Assembly: GCA_018657165.1 (NCBI GenBank)
Contig: JABHXS010000066.1
Span: 1-10,164 of the forward strand
Direction: 5' to 3'
Origin: Nitrosomonadales bacterium
GTDB lineage: Bacteria; Pseudomonadota; Gammaproteobacteria; Burkholderiales; Methylophilaceae
Length of the DNA stretch: 10,164 bases
The notes under the pieces are model-generated. The model saw only the letters and a list, made by a program, of their open reading frames with translations. It ran no database searches and was not told the DNA's origin. This document shows positions 1-6,341 of this stretch, piece by piece. Position numbers and translations under genes: made by a program. Every line of letters starts with the position of its first letter. The first letter of the stretch is position 1.

Positions 1-44
1 CACTTGAAGAAATAGAAGGGTTGTTTGGAGCCAAACTAACTTAG
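1..44 (+). CDS. 3' end of an unidentified protein (partial)
   Basis: An open frame runs in from the left edge and reads LEEIEGLFGAKLT before a TAG stop at 42-44. Only the last 13 codons are inside the window, so the family cannot be named. Its stop lies inside the last codons of apaH on the other strand: the two genes converge and overlap by 9 bp (36-44), which fits the tight packing elsewhere in the window. A chance open frame of this length is possible. The only support is the lack of stops and plausible residue composition. Confidence 0.35.
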   Translation, partial: LEEIEGLFGAKLT

Positions 45-848
45 ATCTTTTTTATTTATATCAACAGAATAGGTATTATTATCTTCCAAGGAAAGTGCAG
101 TTAACCTTTTTCCCCATACACAAGCAGAATCAATGGAAGCTCCATAATGATGATGATAAAGCTCTATCGCTGACCAATGCCCAGAAATTATTTTTTTATC
201 TCTTTTAAAATTAGACTCATAAGAAAACCATGGCTTTAAATTCGGTGGGAGGTTATTCAAACCTCCATTATATGTAAAATCTAAAGCTAGGTCTTTATTC
301 AAGCAACGCATACGAGTCAATACATTAATAGTGAATCTCATTTTGTCTTCCATATTCATATCCTCATTCCAGCTATAAGGTGCATCCCCGTACATATTTT
401 TAAAAAATTTCTGTGGATCTGACTGCATGAACATGCAAACATTGTTAGCATATTTATCAGCAGTATCAAATGACCAACAAGGATGTATCCCCGCATGAAC
501 GAGGATAGCTTTCTCATTTGAAAATATTAATGGCCAAGTTAAAACCCAATCGACTAACTGATTTATTTTTTGAGAAGTTAACAAAGATTTTAATGAGTCT
601 GTTTTATTTAGGTATCTTTGTTTAAAAAAAATAGCTAAAAAATGAAGGTCATGATTACCTAAGACAATTTTGATATTTTTTTGATTTTCGTAACACCATA
701 ATAAAGTTTCTAATGAAAAATTACCTCGATTTACAACATCCCCAACAAACCAAAGTTCATCACTATTAGAATCAAATGGTATTTTACTAAGTAGATCTTG
801 AAGAGAATAATAGCAACCTTGAATATCACCAATTGCGTAGGTTGCCAT
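36..848 (-). CDS. apaH: Symmetrical bis(5'-nucleosyl)-tetraphosphatase (ApaH)
   Basis: This enzyme hydrolyses Ap4A to two ADP in the cytoplasm. The protein has 270 residues, close to the roughly 280 of E. coli ApaH. It shows the metallophosphatase motif series in order: GDIQG (7-11), GDVVNRG (36-42), GNHD (64-67), HAGI (118-121), LKPWF (204-208) and GHW (223-225), plus the C-terminal CVWG (243-246). The first motif has Gln10 where the classical GDxHG motif has His; my recollection is that other betaproteobacterial ApaH proteins share this. The start is ATG at 846-848. A stop-to-start gap of only 16 bp from the cytochrome c gene suggests it is the last gene of the ctaA-ctaB-cytochrome c transcript. 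ApaH has no known role in oxidase assembly, so the placement is probably incidental. It converges with and overlaps the gene at the left edge. Confidence 0.95.
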   Translation of the reverse strand: MATYAIGDIQGCYYSLQDLLSKIPFDSNSDELWFVGDVVNRGNFSLETLLWCYENQKNIKIVLGNHDLHFLAIFFKQRYLNKTDSLKSLLTSQKINQLVDWVLTWPLIFSNEKAILVHAGIHPCWSFDTADKYANNVCMFMQSDPQKFFKNMYGDAPYSWNEDMNMEDKMRFTINVLTRMRCLNKDLALDFTYNGGLNNLPPNLKPWFSYESNFKRDKKIISGHWSAIELYHHHYGASIDSACVWGKRLTALSLEDNNTYSVDINKKDLS

Positions 849-864
849 TTAGACTATTTACTCT

Positions 865-1350
865 TTATAAATTACCACCTGATGAATTTGCCATCCATAC
901 AACAGCGGCTGCCACCTCTGCATCTGAAAGTGATGGATTTCCACCTTTAGCAGGCATGGTTCTTATTCCATTAATCGCATTATTTACGAGCATCTCTTTA
1001 CCTTGGGCGATTCTTGGAGCCCATTGATCTTTATCGCCAATTTTAGGAGAATTCATTAGGCCGCCTGCATGGCACAGTGCGCAATTTTTTTGTGTAATTT
1101 GTTCGCCAGATATACTTCCACTTCCCGCAGTCTCCCCTGCTGCTACCTCAGCAACCTTAACCTCTGCTACTGGCTTAACATCTGCCTCTGTAGCCTTTTC
1201 CTCAACTATTTTATTCTCAACTACCAATGTAGCCTCAGGGCTATTGCCAGTTGTCACTGTAACGATTACTACCATTGCAAAAATAAAGCTACCTAAAACC
1301 ACACCCACTGTTTCTAAGATACTTCTTAAATGACTATTTTCTTTACTCAT
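865..1350 (-). CDS. Membrane-anchored c5-type monoheme cytochrome c
   Basis: The protein has 161 residues. A single hydrophobic segment at about 14-34 would anchor it in the inner membrane. An Ala/Val/Glu/Lys-rich flexible linker follows (about 39-75), then a small class I cytochrome domain with the heme site CALCH (Cys90, Cys93, His94). The sixth ligand is probably Met132 in TMPAKGGN, a layout typical of the cytochrome c5 family. The likely role is electron transfer to the aa3 oxidase on the periplasmic side, inferred from the family and from the neighbouring oxidase genes. The ATG at 1348-1350 has an AGAGAGGG ribosome site just upstream. It lies 30 bp after ctaB and 16 bp before apaH on the same strand, so co-transcription is likely. 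The exact electron partner cannot be seen from sequence. Confidence 0.9.
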   Translation of the reverse strand: MSKENSHLRSILETVGVVLGSFIFAMVVIVTVTTGNSPEATLVVENKIVEEKATEADVKPVAEVKVAEVAAGETAGSGSISGEQITQKNCALCHAGGLMNSPKIGDKDQWAPRIAQGKEMLVNNAINGIRTMPAKGGNPSLSDAEVAAAVVWMANSSGGNL

Positions 1351-1380
1351 GAAACCCTCTCTTACAAAATTAATTAAAAG

Positions 1381-2292
1381 TTAAATAAAAATAAATTTAT
1401 AGTAGTGATCGACTAAAAAAGCCGTAAATATTAAACTCAGATATAAAATCGAAAAATTAAATATTTTTTTTGATAGTTTATCAGAATAATTCCTGTACAA
1501 CACAATAACATAGTAAAGAAATATAGCGTTTAATATGGTTGCAAAGAATAAATAAATAAGCCCAGTCATTCCAACACTAAAAGGCATCATAGTGACTATC
1601 ACCAAAATAATTGTGTATAAAACAATATGCAATAAAGTGAATTTTTCTCCATGGGTTACAGGTAGCATAGGTATCCCAACTTTTGCATACTCCTCCCTAC
1701 GATACAATGCTAATGCCCAAAAATGCGGTGGTGTCCAACAAAATATTATTAAAAAAAGAATCCACGCCTCTGGTGATAATTGATTATTGACTGCGGCCCA
1801 GCCTAGCACAGGTGGCATCGCTCCTGAAGCCCCTCCTATAACAATATTCATAGGGGTAGCAGGTTTTAAAAATACCGTATAGATTGCTGCATAAGCAAAA
1901 AAAGTAATTAGCGTTAACCACATGGTGAGAAAATTTACAAAAAAGAAAAGGGTCGCCAATCCCATACCTCCAAGTATGGATGCTAGAACTAACGTTTCTT
2001 GCTGAGAAATTTTACCAGTTCCTAGGGGTCTGGCTCTTGTTCTGGCCATCTTTGCGTCTATGCTCTGCTCAATCAGGCAGTTAAATGCGGCTGCGGCAGC
2101 TGCAACAAAACCTATACCCACAATACCTGAAAATAAGATATCCCATGGAACCATACCTGGCGTGCTCAGAAACATGCCAATAACTGCTGTAAAAACAATT
2201 AATGAATTAACTCTTAATTTACAAAGGGTTAAAAAACTTTTAATTTTTTTTCCATTTATTTGAAAATCTTTATTTTCAAGTGTTTTAGCCAT
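1381..2292 (-). CDS. ctaB: Protoheme IX farnesyltransferase (heme O synthase)
   Basis: This integral membrane prenyltransferase (CtaB/CyoE/Cox10, UbiA superfamily) adds a farnesyl group to heme B to make heme O, the substrate of the next enzyme, CtaA. The 303 residues match the family length. The signature NCLIEQSIDAKMARTRARPL spans about 71-90. Its first acidic position is Glu75 rather than Asp and its second is Asp79, a pattern I recall from other betaproteobacteria. Further signatures are TPMNIVIGGASGAMPP (146-161) and PPHFWALALYRREEY (188-202), followed by MLPVTHG. Multiple hydrophobic helices are evident. The ATG at 2290-2292 overlaps the ctaA stop by 8 bp. No clear Shine-Dalgarno sequence precedes it, so translation probably depends on coupling to ctaA. 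Confidence 0.96.
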   Translation of the reverse strand: MAKTLENKDFQINGKKIKSFLTLCKLRVNSLIVFTAVIGMFLSTPGMVPWDILFSGIVGIGFVAAAAAAFNCLIEQSIDAKMARTRARPLGTGKISQQETLVLASILGGMGLATLFFFVNFLTMWLTLITFFAYAAIYTVFLKPATPMNIVIGGASGAMPPVLGWAAVNNQLSPEAWILFLIIFCWTPPHFWALALYRREEYAKVGIPMLPVTHGEKFTLLHIVLYTIILVIVTMMPFSVGMTGLIYLFFATILNAIFLYYVIVLYRNYSDKLSKKIFNFSILYLSLIFTAFLVDHYYKFIFI

Positions 2293-3274
2293 ACTTTGGT
2301 GTAATTCTTGAGTTTATAATCACCGTTATTATAACCAATAAAGCAGCGCCAAGGTTATGCATTGTTGCCAGCGCCAATGGTAGATGAAGTAATAAATTTA
2401 GTACGCCTATAATAAATTGAAAAATCACAACAATGGCTAAAAGGTTTCTATATAAATTACATGATCTAAATTTAGACATAAAATAAATCATATATAAAAA
2501 ATATGATACAAAAATAAAAGCCCCAATCCTATGAACCCATTGAATTGCTTGAAGTGCTTGAAGTGTTAAAGCATCCCCTTGAGCAGTCAAACCCAATTCT
2601 CTCCAGAGTGAAAAGCCATTACCAAAATCCATTGGCGGTATAAACTCTCCGTGACAAGTAGGAAAGTCAGTACAAGCAAGAGCTGCATAATTTGTACTCG
2701 TCCAGCCCCCTAGAAATATCTGAATAAATAAAATCACTAGAGAAAATCTAATTAATTTTTCTAAGGGCGGATTCAGACTGATTAATATATCGTTAACACT
2801 ACCCCAATGCCTATGGGCAATATAAACCAACAAACCTAGTGTCATCATACCGCCTAGCAAATGCAACGAAACTATAATTGGCATTAAAAGCTCTGTTACA
2901 GTCCACATCCCTAACAACCCCTGGGCGATAACAAGACCCAATAATCCATATACTAATAATGGATTCACTTTCAACTCATTTCTATTTTTATAGGCCAAAA
3001 CAGTTAAAGAAAGAATCATTAACCCAAGAATACTCGCTATGTAGCGATGGGCCATTTCAATCCAAGCCTTACTTTTGTCAATAATGCTATTAGGGTAGCT
3101 TGATTGGGCTTTTTCAATTGCAGCTTCACTTTCTGGTACCGTTAATGTTCCATAACAGCCTGGCCAATCAGGGCAACCAAGACCAGCATCCATCAATCTT
3201 ACATAAGCGCCAAAGACAACCACACATAAAGCAAGTAAGGTTGCTCCCAACACTATATTTTTGAACCAAATCAT
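2285..3274 (-). CDS. ctaA: Heme A synthase (CtaA/COX15)
   Basis: CtaA oxidises the C8 methyl of heme O to the formyl group of heme A in the inner membrane. The protein has 329 residues and the two-half COX15 architecture. The four heme-ligand histidines sit in AHRY (His76), SLHLLGG (His138), WVHRIG (His248) and TMHNLG (His306). Each half has a periplasmic cysteine pair: Cys34 and Cys40 in GCPDWPGC, and Cys201 and Cys207 in CTDFPTC. About eight transmembrane helices are visible. The ATG at 3272-3274 has a GAGAGGG ribosome site two to three bases upstream. It appears to be the first gene of ctaA-ctaB-cytochrome c-apaH, and a candidate promoter lies at 3311-3340. It is divergent from the TlpA-like gene. 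Confidence 0.96.
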   Translation of the reverse strand: MIWFKNIVLGATLLALCVVVFGAYVRLMDAGLGCPDWPGCYGTLTVPESEAAIEKAQSSYPNSIIDKSKAWIEMAHRYIASILGLMILSLTVLAYKNRNELKVNPLLVYGLLGLVIAQGLLGMWTVTELLMPIIVSLHLLGGMMTLGLLVYIAHRHWGSVNDILISLNPPLEKLIRFSLVILFIQIFLGGWTSTNYAALACTDFPTCHGEFIPPMDFGNGFSLWRELGLTAQGDALTLQALQAIQWVHRIGAFIFVSYFLYMIYFMSKFRSCNLYRNLLAIVVIFQFIIGVLNLLLHLPLALATMHNLGAALLVIITVIINSRITPKYG

Positions 3275-3276
3275 AC

Positions 3277-3286
3277 AAACCCTCTC
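3277..3286 (-). promoter_or_regulatory. Ribosome site of ctaA, same 10-mer as at the cytochrome c gene
   Basis: On the minus strand GAGAGGGTTT lies 2 nt before the ctaA ATG. The identical 10-mer lies 1 nt before the cytochrome c ATG (1352-1361). The GAGG core pairs with the 16S anti-Shine-Dalgarno sequence at a normal distance, so both are best read as ribosome binding sites. Confidence 0.6.
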
Positions 3287-3309
3287 ATAAAATTAACCTC
3301 ATAACCAGT

Positions 3310-3315
3310 TATAAT
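3310..3315 (+). promoter_or_regulatory. Perfect -10 hexamer upstream of the TlpA-like gene
   Basis: TATAAT on the plus strand would place a transcription start near 3322, about 25 nt before the TTG start of the TlpA-like gene. I find no good -35 at 16-18 bp and no TGn extension. It overlaps the proposed -10 of the divergent ctaA promoter, so the two would compete for polymerase if both are real. Confidence 0.28.
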
Positions 3316-3340
3316 AATATTTTTTAAAAATCTATTTCAA
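3311..3340 (-). promoter_or_regulatory. Candidate sigma70 promoter of the ctaA operon
   Basis: On the minus strand TTGAAA (3335-3340) is followed after 18 bp by TATTAT (3311-3316). Overlapping -10 alternatives exist because the block repeats TAT and TTA units. Transcription would begin near 3304, giving a leader of about 30 nt that contains the ctaA ribosome site. The block ATATTATTATAA also occurs in a TTGAAA-led candidate promoter at 9980-10008. AT-rich DNA makes such matches easy to find, so this is a proposal rather than a demonstration. Confidence 0.42.
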
Positions 3341-3346
3341 ATTAAA

Positions 3347-3835
3347 TTGAAGAAAAATAAAATTATACCTATATTTTTACTCGCTATTTTTTCGATACTT
3401 ATATTTATAAGCCTTCAAAAAAATCCTGTAAAAAATCTTAATATGACCGCCATTGGCGGTGAAAAAATTACTTCTCAGCAGTTACTGGGCAAACTCACAC
3501 TTATTAATTTTTGGGCAACTGATTGTCCAGGTTGCATCAATGAGATGCCTGGCCTTATTGAAACTTATAAACAATATCATGCTCAAGGACTCGAAATAAT
3601 TGCTGTCGCAATGTATTATGACCCGCCCAGCCGCGTGGTCAGCTACAGCAAAAACAATAAACTTCCATTTCCTGTTGTACTTGATTCTAATAAAGAAATC
3701 ATGAACAAGTTTAACGATATAAAGCTAACCCCAACATCAATTGTTCTTGATAAAAATGGCTATGTAATAAACACCATTGTTGGAGAAATAAATTTCAAAG
3801 ACTTTAATAAAGAAATTGCAAAACTTCTAAAATAA
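3347..3835 (+). CDS. TlpA/ResA-family thioredoxin-like protein, membrane-anchored or secreted
   Basis: The protein has 162 residues. A hydrophobic N-terminal segment (about 6-23) acts as signal or anchor and places the domain in the periplasm. The thioredoxin fold carries NFWATDCPGC with redox Cys60 and Cys63, followed by NEMP. The cis-proline motif LTPTS has Pro129. The VAMYYDPP and LTPT stretches resemble betaproteobacterial TlpA proteins as I recall them. A plausible role is reducing cysteines of apo-cytochromes or of the CuA site; this comes from context only. The start is TTG at 3347-3349. There is no upstream in-frame ATG, and the next Met (33) would remove the signal segment. No Shine-Dalgarno sequence is visible. 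The gene sits on the plus strand between two minus-strand assembly modules, and its stop abuts the stop of the Sco-like gene with no base between. Confidence 0.88.
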   Translation: MKKNKIIPIFLLAIFSILIFISLQKNPVKNLNMTAIGGEKITSQQLLGKLTLINFWATDCPGCINEMPGLIETYKQYHAQGLEIIAVAMYYDPPSRVVSYSKNNKLPFPVVLDSNKEIMNKFNDIKLTPTSIVLDKNGYVINTIVGEINFKDFNKEIAKLLK

Positions 3836-3856
3836 TTATTTCTGATTTTTTAGAAG
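3824..3856. terminator. Inverted repeat across two abutting stop codons, possible bidirectional terminator
   Basis: CTTCTAAAA (3824-3832) and TTTTAGAAG (3848-3856) form a perfect 9-bp stem around a 15-nt loop that contains both stop codons (TAA at 3833-3835 and its minus-strand counterpart at 3836-3838). Both genes end with the codons CTT CTA AAA (Leu-Leu-Lys) near the stop, which creates the repeat. There is no strong T-tract on either side, and the stem is mostly AT, so terminator function is uncertain. Confidence 0.35.
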
Positions 3857-4417
3857 CCTCTCAATATCCTTAATAATTCCCATGGGGTTTGCATCGGGTT
3901 TATACTTCATCATCAAAAAACCAAATGGATCAATCAAGTAAGTTGCTCGAGCATCAAATTCAGGATAATCTTGAAATTTTTTAACCAGCTTGCCATAACT
4001 AGCACTTTTTGGATCTATATATTTCTGGCCATTAAATAAATCTGAGAATTTTATCCATGACTGTATTTTTTTTGAAATCAATAGACGGTCAACTTTATCT
4101 CTATCCTTGCCTAAAGCAAGCCTAATTTGCCTAAGTTGATATAATTTATCTTCACACAATCGATTGCAATCTTTTTCGACAAAAAAAACTAATGTCCATT
4201 TGTCATTTATTGAAGCGATGGTATCATTTTTTATGTCATACACCTCCAACTTTTCCAAACGGATAGCTGGGGAGATAAGTTCCCCTTTTTGTGTTCCCCC
4301 ACCCCCTTTCTTAAAATCAGTAAAAAATACCAAATACCAACTCAACAAAACAGGTATTATAAATATTAATGCCACCCCCAAGAGAATTAACCGAGCCCTT
4401 AATACTTTATTAACCAT
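3836..4417 (-). CDS. Sco-like thioredoxin-fold oxidase assembly protein lacking histidine
   Basis: The protein has 193 residues. One N-terminal transmembrane helix (about 9-32) and a Gly-rich hinge (38-41) lead to a periplasmic domain. WTLVFFVEKDCNRLC carries a CxxxC pair (Cys84, Cys88) as in Sco1/SenC copper chaperones, and YLIDPFGFLMMKY near the C-terminus resembles the Sco YLIDPxG strand. I find no histidine anywhere in the protein, so the canonical Cys-Cys-His copper site of Sco cannot form. It resembles the uncharacterised transmembrane protein often found beside SURF1 in betaproteobacterial cox clusters. A thiol or copper role at the CuA site is inference. The ATG at 4415-4417 overlaps the SURF1 stop by 8 bp, and a GAGGA ribosome site lies about 8 nt before the start, inside SURF1. 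Confidence 0.8.
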   Translation of the reverse strand: MVNKVLRARLILLGVALIFIIPVLLSWYLVFFTDFKKGGGGTQKGELISPAIRLEKLEVYDIKNDTIASINDKWTLVFFVEKDCNRLCEDKLYQLRQIRLALGKDRDKVDRLLISKKIQSWIKFSDLFNGQKYIDPKSASYGKLVKKFQDYPEFDARATYLIDPFGFLMMKYKPDANPMGIIKDIERLLKNQK

Positions 4418-5147
4418 TTGATTTCCTCGTCATGCTTAGCCTTATAAAAATAATTAATAGAGTGATCGCAAATGCAAACCATTGAAAAGCGTAGCCATAA
4501 TTTTTCTGTGAATCTGGTGCGGGTAATTTAAAATTTCCATATAACTCCTTATCTACAATTGGATCTAGGTAGATCATATAAGGCAAAACGTTGGCCGAGA
4601 GAAAATAATTCAGCTCTGAAACATCAAGCCTCTGAAACCTAAAAATTTTCGAATTAAGCGTCTCAATATTATTTTTCCCTAATTTTATTCCGCTTACCGG
4701 AAAATCTGCAATATGTCCCTGGAGGCTCTGCTTACCGACAATCTCATTTATATTTGGTAGCATCTCTCTATTTTTTAAATTTGGATGCCAACCCCTATTT
4801 ACCAAAACAACATAGTCTGACCCTTTAATTTTAAAAGGGGTAATAATATTAAACCCAGGAATTTGATTAAATATCTGATTATCCAAAATGATATTTTGAT
4901 TATTGATGAGCGAACCCTCAAACGTCACCTTTCTCCATAGGAGTGATGATTTTTCATCAAGAGCATTATATTTATTTAAGACAATAGTTGCATCTTGTTG
5001 CCTATCTGCATAATTTGTATTTAAATCATTCTTTTGATCAGCCCTATCAATTTGCCAAAACCCTAAGATAATGAAGCCACAAAATGTAATAATAAAAACT
5101 AATGTGGGGAATAGGCTAAACTTAAGTTTATAATTATTAAAAAACAA
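4410..5147 (-). CDS. SURF1 family cytochrome oxidase assembly protein
   Basis: SURF1 assists heme A insertion into oxidase subunit I at the inner membrane. The 245 residues have the standard layout: an N-terminal helix (about 11-30) ending in LGFWQIDRADQK, a large periplasmic domain with LVNRGWHP (115-122), and a second helix near 219-237 beginning GYAFQWFAFA. The start is TTG at 5145-5147: no in-frame ATG lies between it and the upstream stop, the next Met would delete the first helix, and AGAGGA (5153-5158) lies 5 nt before it. It overlaps the Sco-like gene by 8 bp downstream. Upstream it faces the plus-strand DUF2909 gene across only 21 bp, so its promoter must lie inside that gene. I see no convincing promoter there. 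Confidence 0.93.
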   Translation of the reverse strand: MFFNNYKLKFSLFPTLVFIITFCGFIILGFWQIDRADQKNDLNTNYADRQQDATIVLNKYNALDEKSSLLWRKVTFEGSLINNQNIILDNQIFNQIPGFNIITPFKIKGSDYVVLVNRGWHPNLKNREMLPNINEIVGKQSLQGHIADFPVSGIKLGKNNIETLNSKIFRFQRLDVSELNYFLSANVLPYMIYLDPIVDKELYGNFKLPAPDSQKNYGYAFQWFAFAITLLIIFIRLSMTRKSNG

Positions 5148-5152
5148 TTTTA

Positions 5153-5163
5153 TCCTCTGGAGG
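5153..5163. promoter_or_regulatory. Back-to-back ribosome sites of two divergent TTG-start genes
   Basis: On the plus strand GGAGG (5159-5163) lies 5 nt before the TTG of the DUF2909 gene. On the minus strand AGAGGA (5158 down to 5153) lies 5 nt before the TTG of SURF1. The two sites touch and share the near-palindrome CCTCTGGAGG. They decide both start codons, as neither gene has an ATG alternative that keeps the first membrane helix. Confidence 0.7.
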
Positions 5164-5168
5164 TTTTC

Positions 5169-5384
5169 TTGGAATTCGCATCAATATATAAGTTTATCGT
5201 TATTCTGCTTCTGGTAATAATTTTACTATCTTTAACAAAAGGACTTCATTTCTTAGTTAAAGATGATGAAAAATCTTTACGCATGGTTAAATCTCTAACT
5301 TTGAGAATTGTTTTATCAATTTTATTATTCATTTTATTGTTCTTTGGGTTTTATATGGGTTGGTTGTCACCTAATCACCTATAA
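5169..5384 (+). CDS. DUF2909 family twin-transmembrane protein
   Basis: This 71-residue protein is almost entirely two membrane helices (about 8-30 and 46-66) separated by a short polar loop with LVKDDEKSLRMVKSLTLRI. That pattern, with the loop motif RMVKxLTLR and a C-terminal GW, matches the DUF2909 / twin transmembrane family found beside coxC and SURF1 in many proteobacteria. Its function is not established; the neighbourhood suggests oxidase assembly or stability. The start is TTG at 5169-5171 with a strong GGAGG 5 nt upstream, and a stop at 5112-5114 precedes it with no in-frame ATG between. It is on the opposite strand to both neighbours: divergent from SURF1 and convergent with coxC, sharing the terminator at 5385-5412. 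A TATAAT at 5129-5134 inside SURF1 is a weak -10 candidate without a good -35. Confidence 0.88.
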   Translation: MEFASIYKFIVILLLVIILLSLTKGLHFLVKDDEKSLRMVKSLTLRIVLSILLFILLFFGFYMGWLSPNHL

Positions 5385-5412
5385 AAAAAGGTTACCCTGA
5401 GGTAACCTTTTT
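5385..5412. terminator. Bidirectional intrinsic terminator between DUF2909 gene and coxC
   Basis: AAAAAGGTTACC, loop CTGA, GGTAACCTTTTT forms a perfect 12-bp stem with a 4-nt loop. The 7-bp GGTTACC core is flanked by A and T tracts, so it reads as stem plus U-tract on both strands. It ends the plus-strand DUF2909 transcript immediately after its stop and ends the coxB-to-coxC operon on the minus strand, 14 bp after the coxC stop. It separates the structural operon from the assembly genes. Confidence 0.93.
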
Positions 5413-5426
5413 CTCCTGAACGCTTC

Positions 5427-6305
5427 TTAAATCCAGTAAACAAATATAAATAAACCAAGCCAAACAACATCGACAAAGTGCCAGTACCAGGCAACTGCCT
5501 CGAATGCAAAGTGATCTTTTTTGCTAAAATGGCCTTTTATTGATCTATACAATATAACAGCCAACATTATTGCGCCCATTGTGACATGAAAGCCGTGAAA
5601 TCCTGTTAGCATATAGAAGGTAGAGCCATAAATTCCCCCGTTCATAGTTAAGTCAAGGGCTTGATGAGCGTGGATATATTCGTAAGCCTGAAAGCCTACA
5701 AAAATGAACCCGAGTAAAACTGTAGTCACTAACCATAAACAAAGTTGTTTGCGGTTATTTTTTTGAAGGGCCCAGTGAGCCAGGGTGACGGTTACACCAC
5801 TCGATAGAAGAAGCGCTGTATTTAATGCAGGGACACCAAAAGCTGGAATAACTGAAGTATATTGCGTATATTTTGATGGATCTGGTATCACATTCATTGG
5901 CCATGCAGCCTGAAAAGCTGGCCACAAAAATTCATGTGTTCCATTATGCCCCCCCTGACCTTCTCCACTCAACCAGGGTAAAGAAAATTCTCTCGCATAG
6001 TATAAAGCGCCAAAAAAAGCAGCAAAAAACATGACTTCAGAAAGAATAAACCAACCCATCCCCATTCTAAAGCTTACGTCAACCTGCTTACTGTATTTTC
6101 CAGCTATACTTTCCGTAATAACATCCCTAAACCAACCATAAAACATGTAAATTACTGCAGCTAAGCCAATAAATAATATAATCTTCCCAACATCACCGCC
6201 ATTAAGCCAAACTGCACCACCTATAAAAGATGTAAAAAGTGAAAGAGTTGCAATAATAGGCCACTTACTGCCATCGGGTATGTAATAAACTTCTTGAGAT
6301 GCCAT
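5427..6305 (-). CDS. coxC: Cytochrome c oxidase subunit III
   Basis: CoxC is a membrane subunit of the aa3 oxidase that stabilises subunit I and its proton uptake. The 292 residues fit the bacterial seven-helix form. Visible signatures are RMGMGWFILSEVMFF with the conserved Glu90, GFQAYEY (204-210), TGFHGFHV (234-241) and the C-terminal WHFVDVVWLGLFIFVYW (275-291). A longer extramembrane stretch with GEGQGGHNGTHEF (114-126) lies between helices, as in other bacterial CoxC. The ATG at 6303-6305 has AGGA about 7 nt upstream. It follows ctaG by 36 bp and is the last gene of the coxB operon, ending just before the terminator. Confidence 0.97.
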   Translation of the reverse strand: MASQEVYYIPDGSKWPIIATLSLFTSFIGGAVWLNGGDVGKIILFIGLAAVIYMFYGWFRDVITESIAGKYSKQVDVSFRMGMGWFILSEVMFFAAFFGALYYAREFSLPWLSGEGQGGHNGTHEFLWPAFQAAWPMNVIPDPSKYTQYTSVIPAFGVPALNTALLLSSGVTVTLAHWALQKNNRKQLCLWLVTTVLLGFIFVGFQAYEYIHAHQALDLTMNGGIYGSTFYMLTGFHGFHVTMGAIMLAVILYRSIKGHFSKKDHFAFEAVAWYWHFVDVVWLGLFIFVYWI

Positions 6306-6341
6306 AATTTTTCCTGTTTAAATATTAATTAAATAATTTCC

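Noticed and set aside
833..1296. Plus-strand frames of 64 and 75 codons opposite the cytochrome c gene
   Set aside because: They lie antisense to a protein with clear heme motifs, match no family and have no independent support.
1592..2263. Plus-strand frames opposite ctaB
   Set aside because: Antisense shadows of a strongly conserved membrane protein. Their alanine-rich or polar translations follow from the opposite strand's codons.
4164..4421. Plus-strand 85-codon frame opposite the Sco-like gene
   Set aside because: Fully antisense, with no recognised motif. The opposite strand has the CxxxC thioredoxin-like domain.
5385..5412. Perfect inverted repeat as a possible mobile element end or attachment site
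   Set aside because: The short loop, A/T tracts and position between two convergent stop codons are fully explained by a bidirectional terminator.
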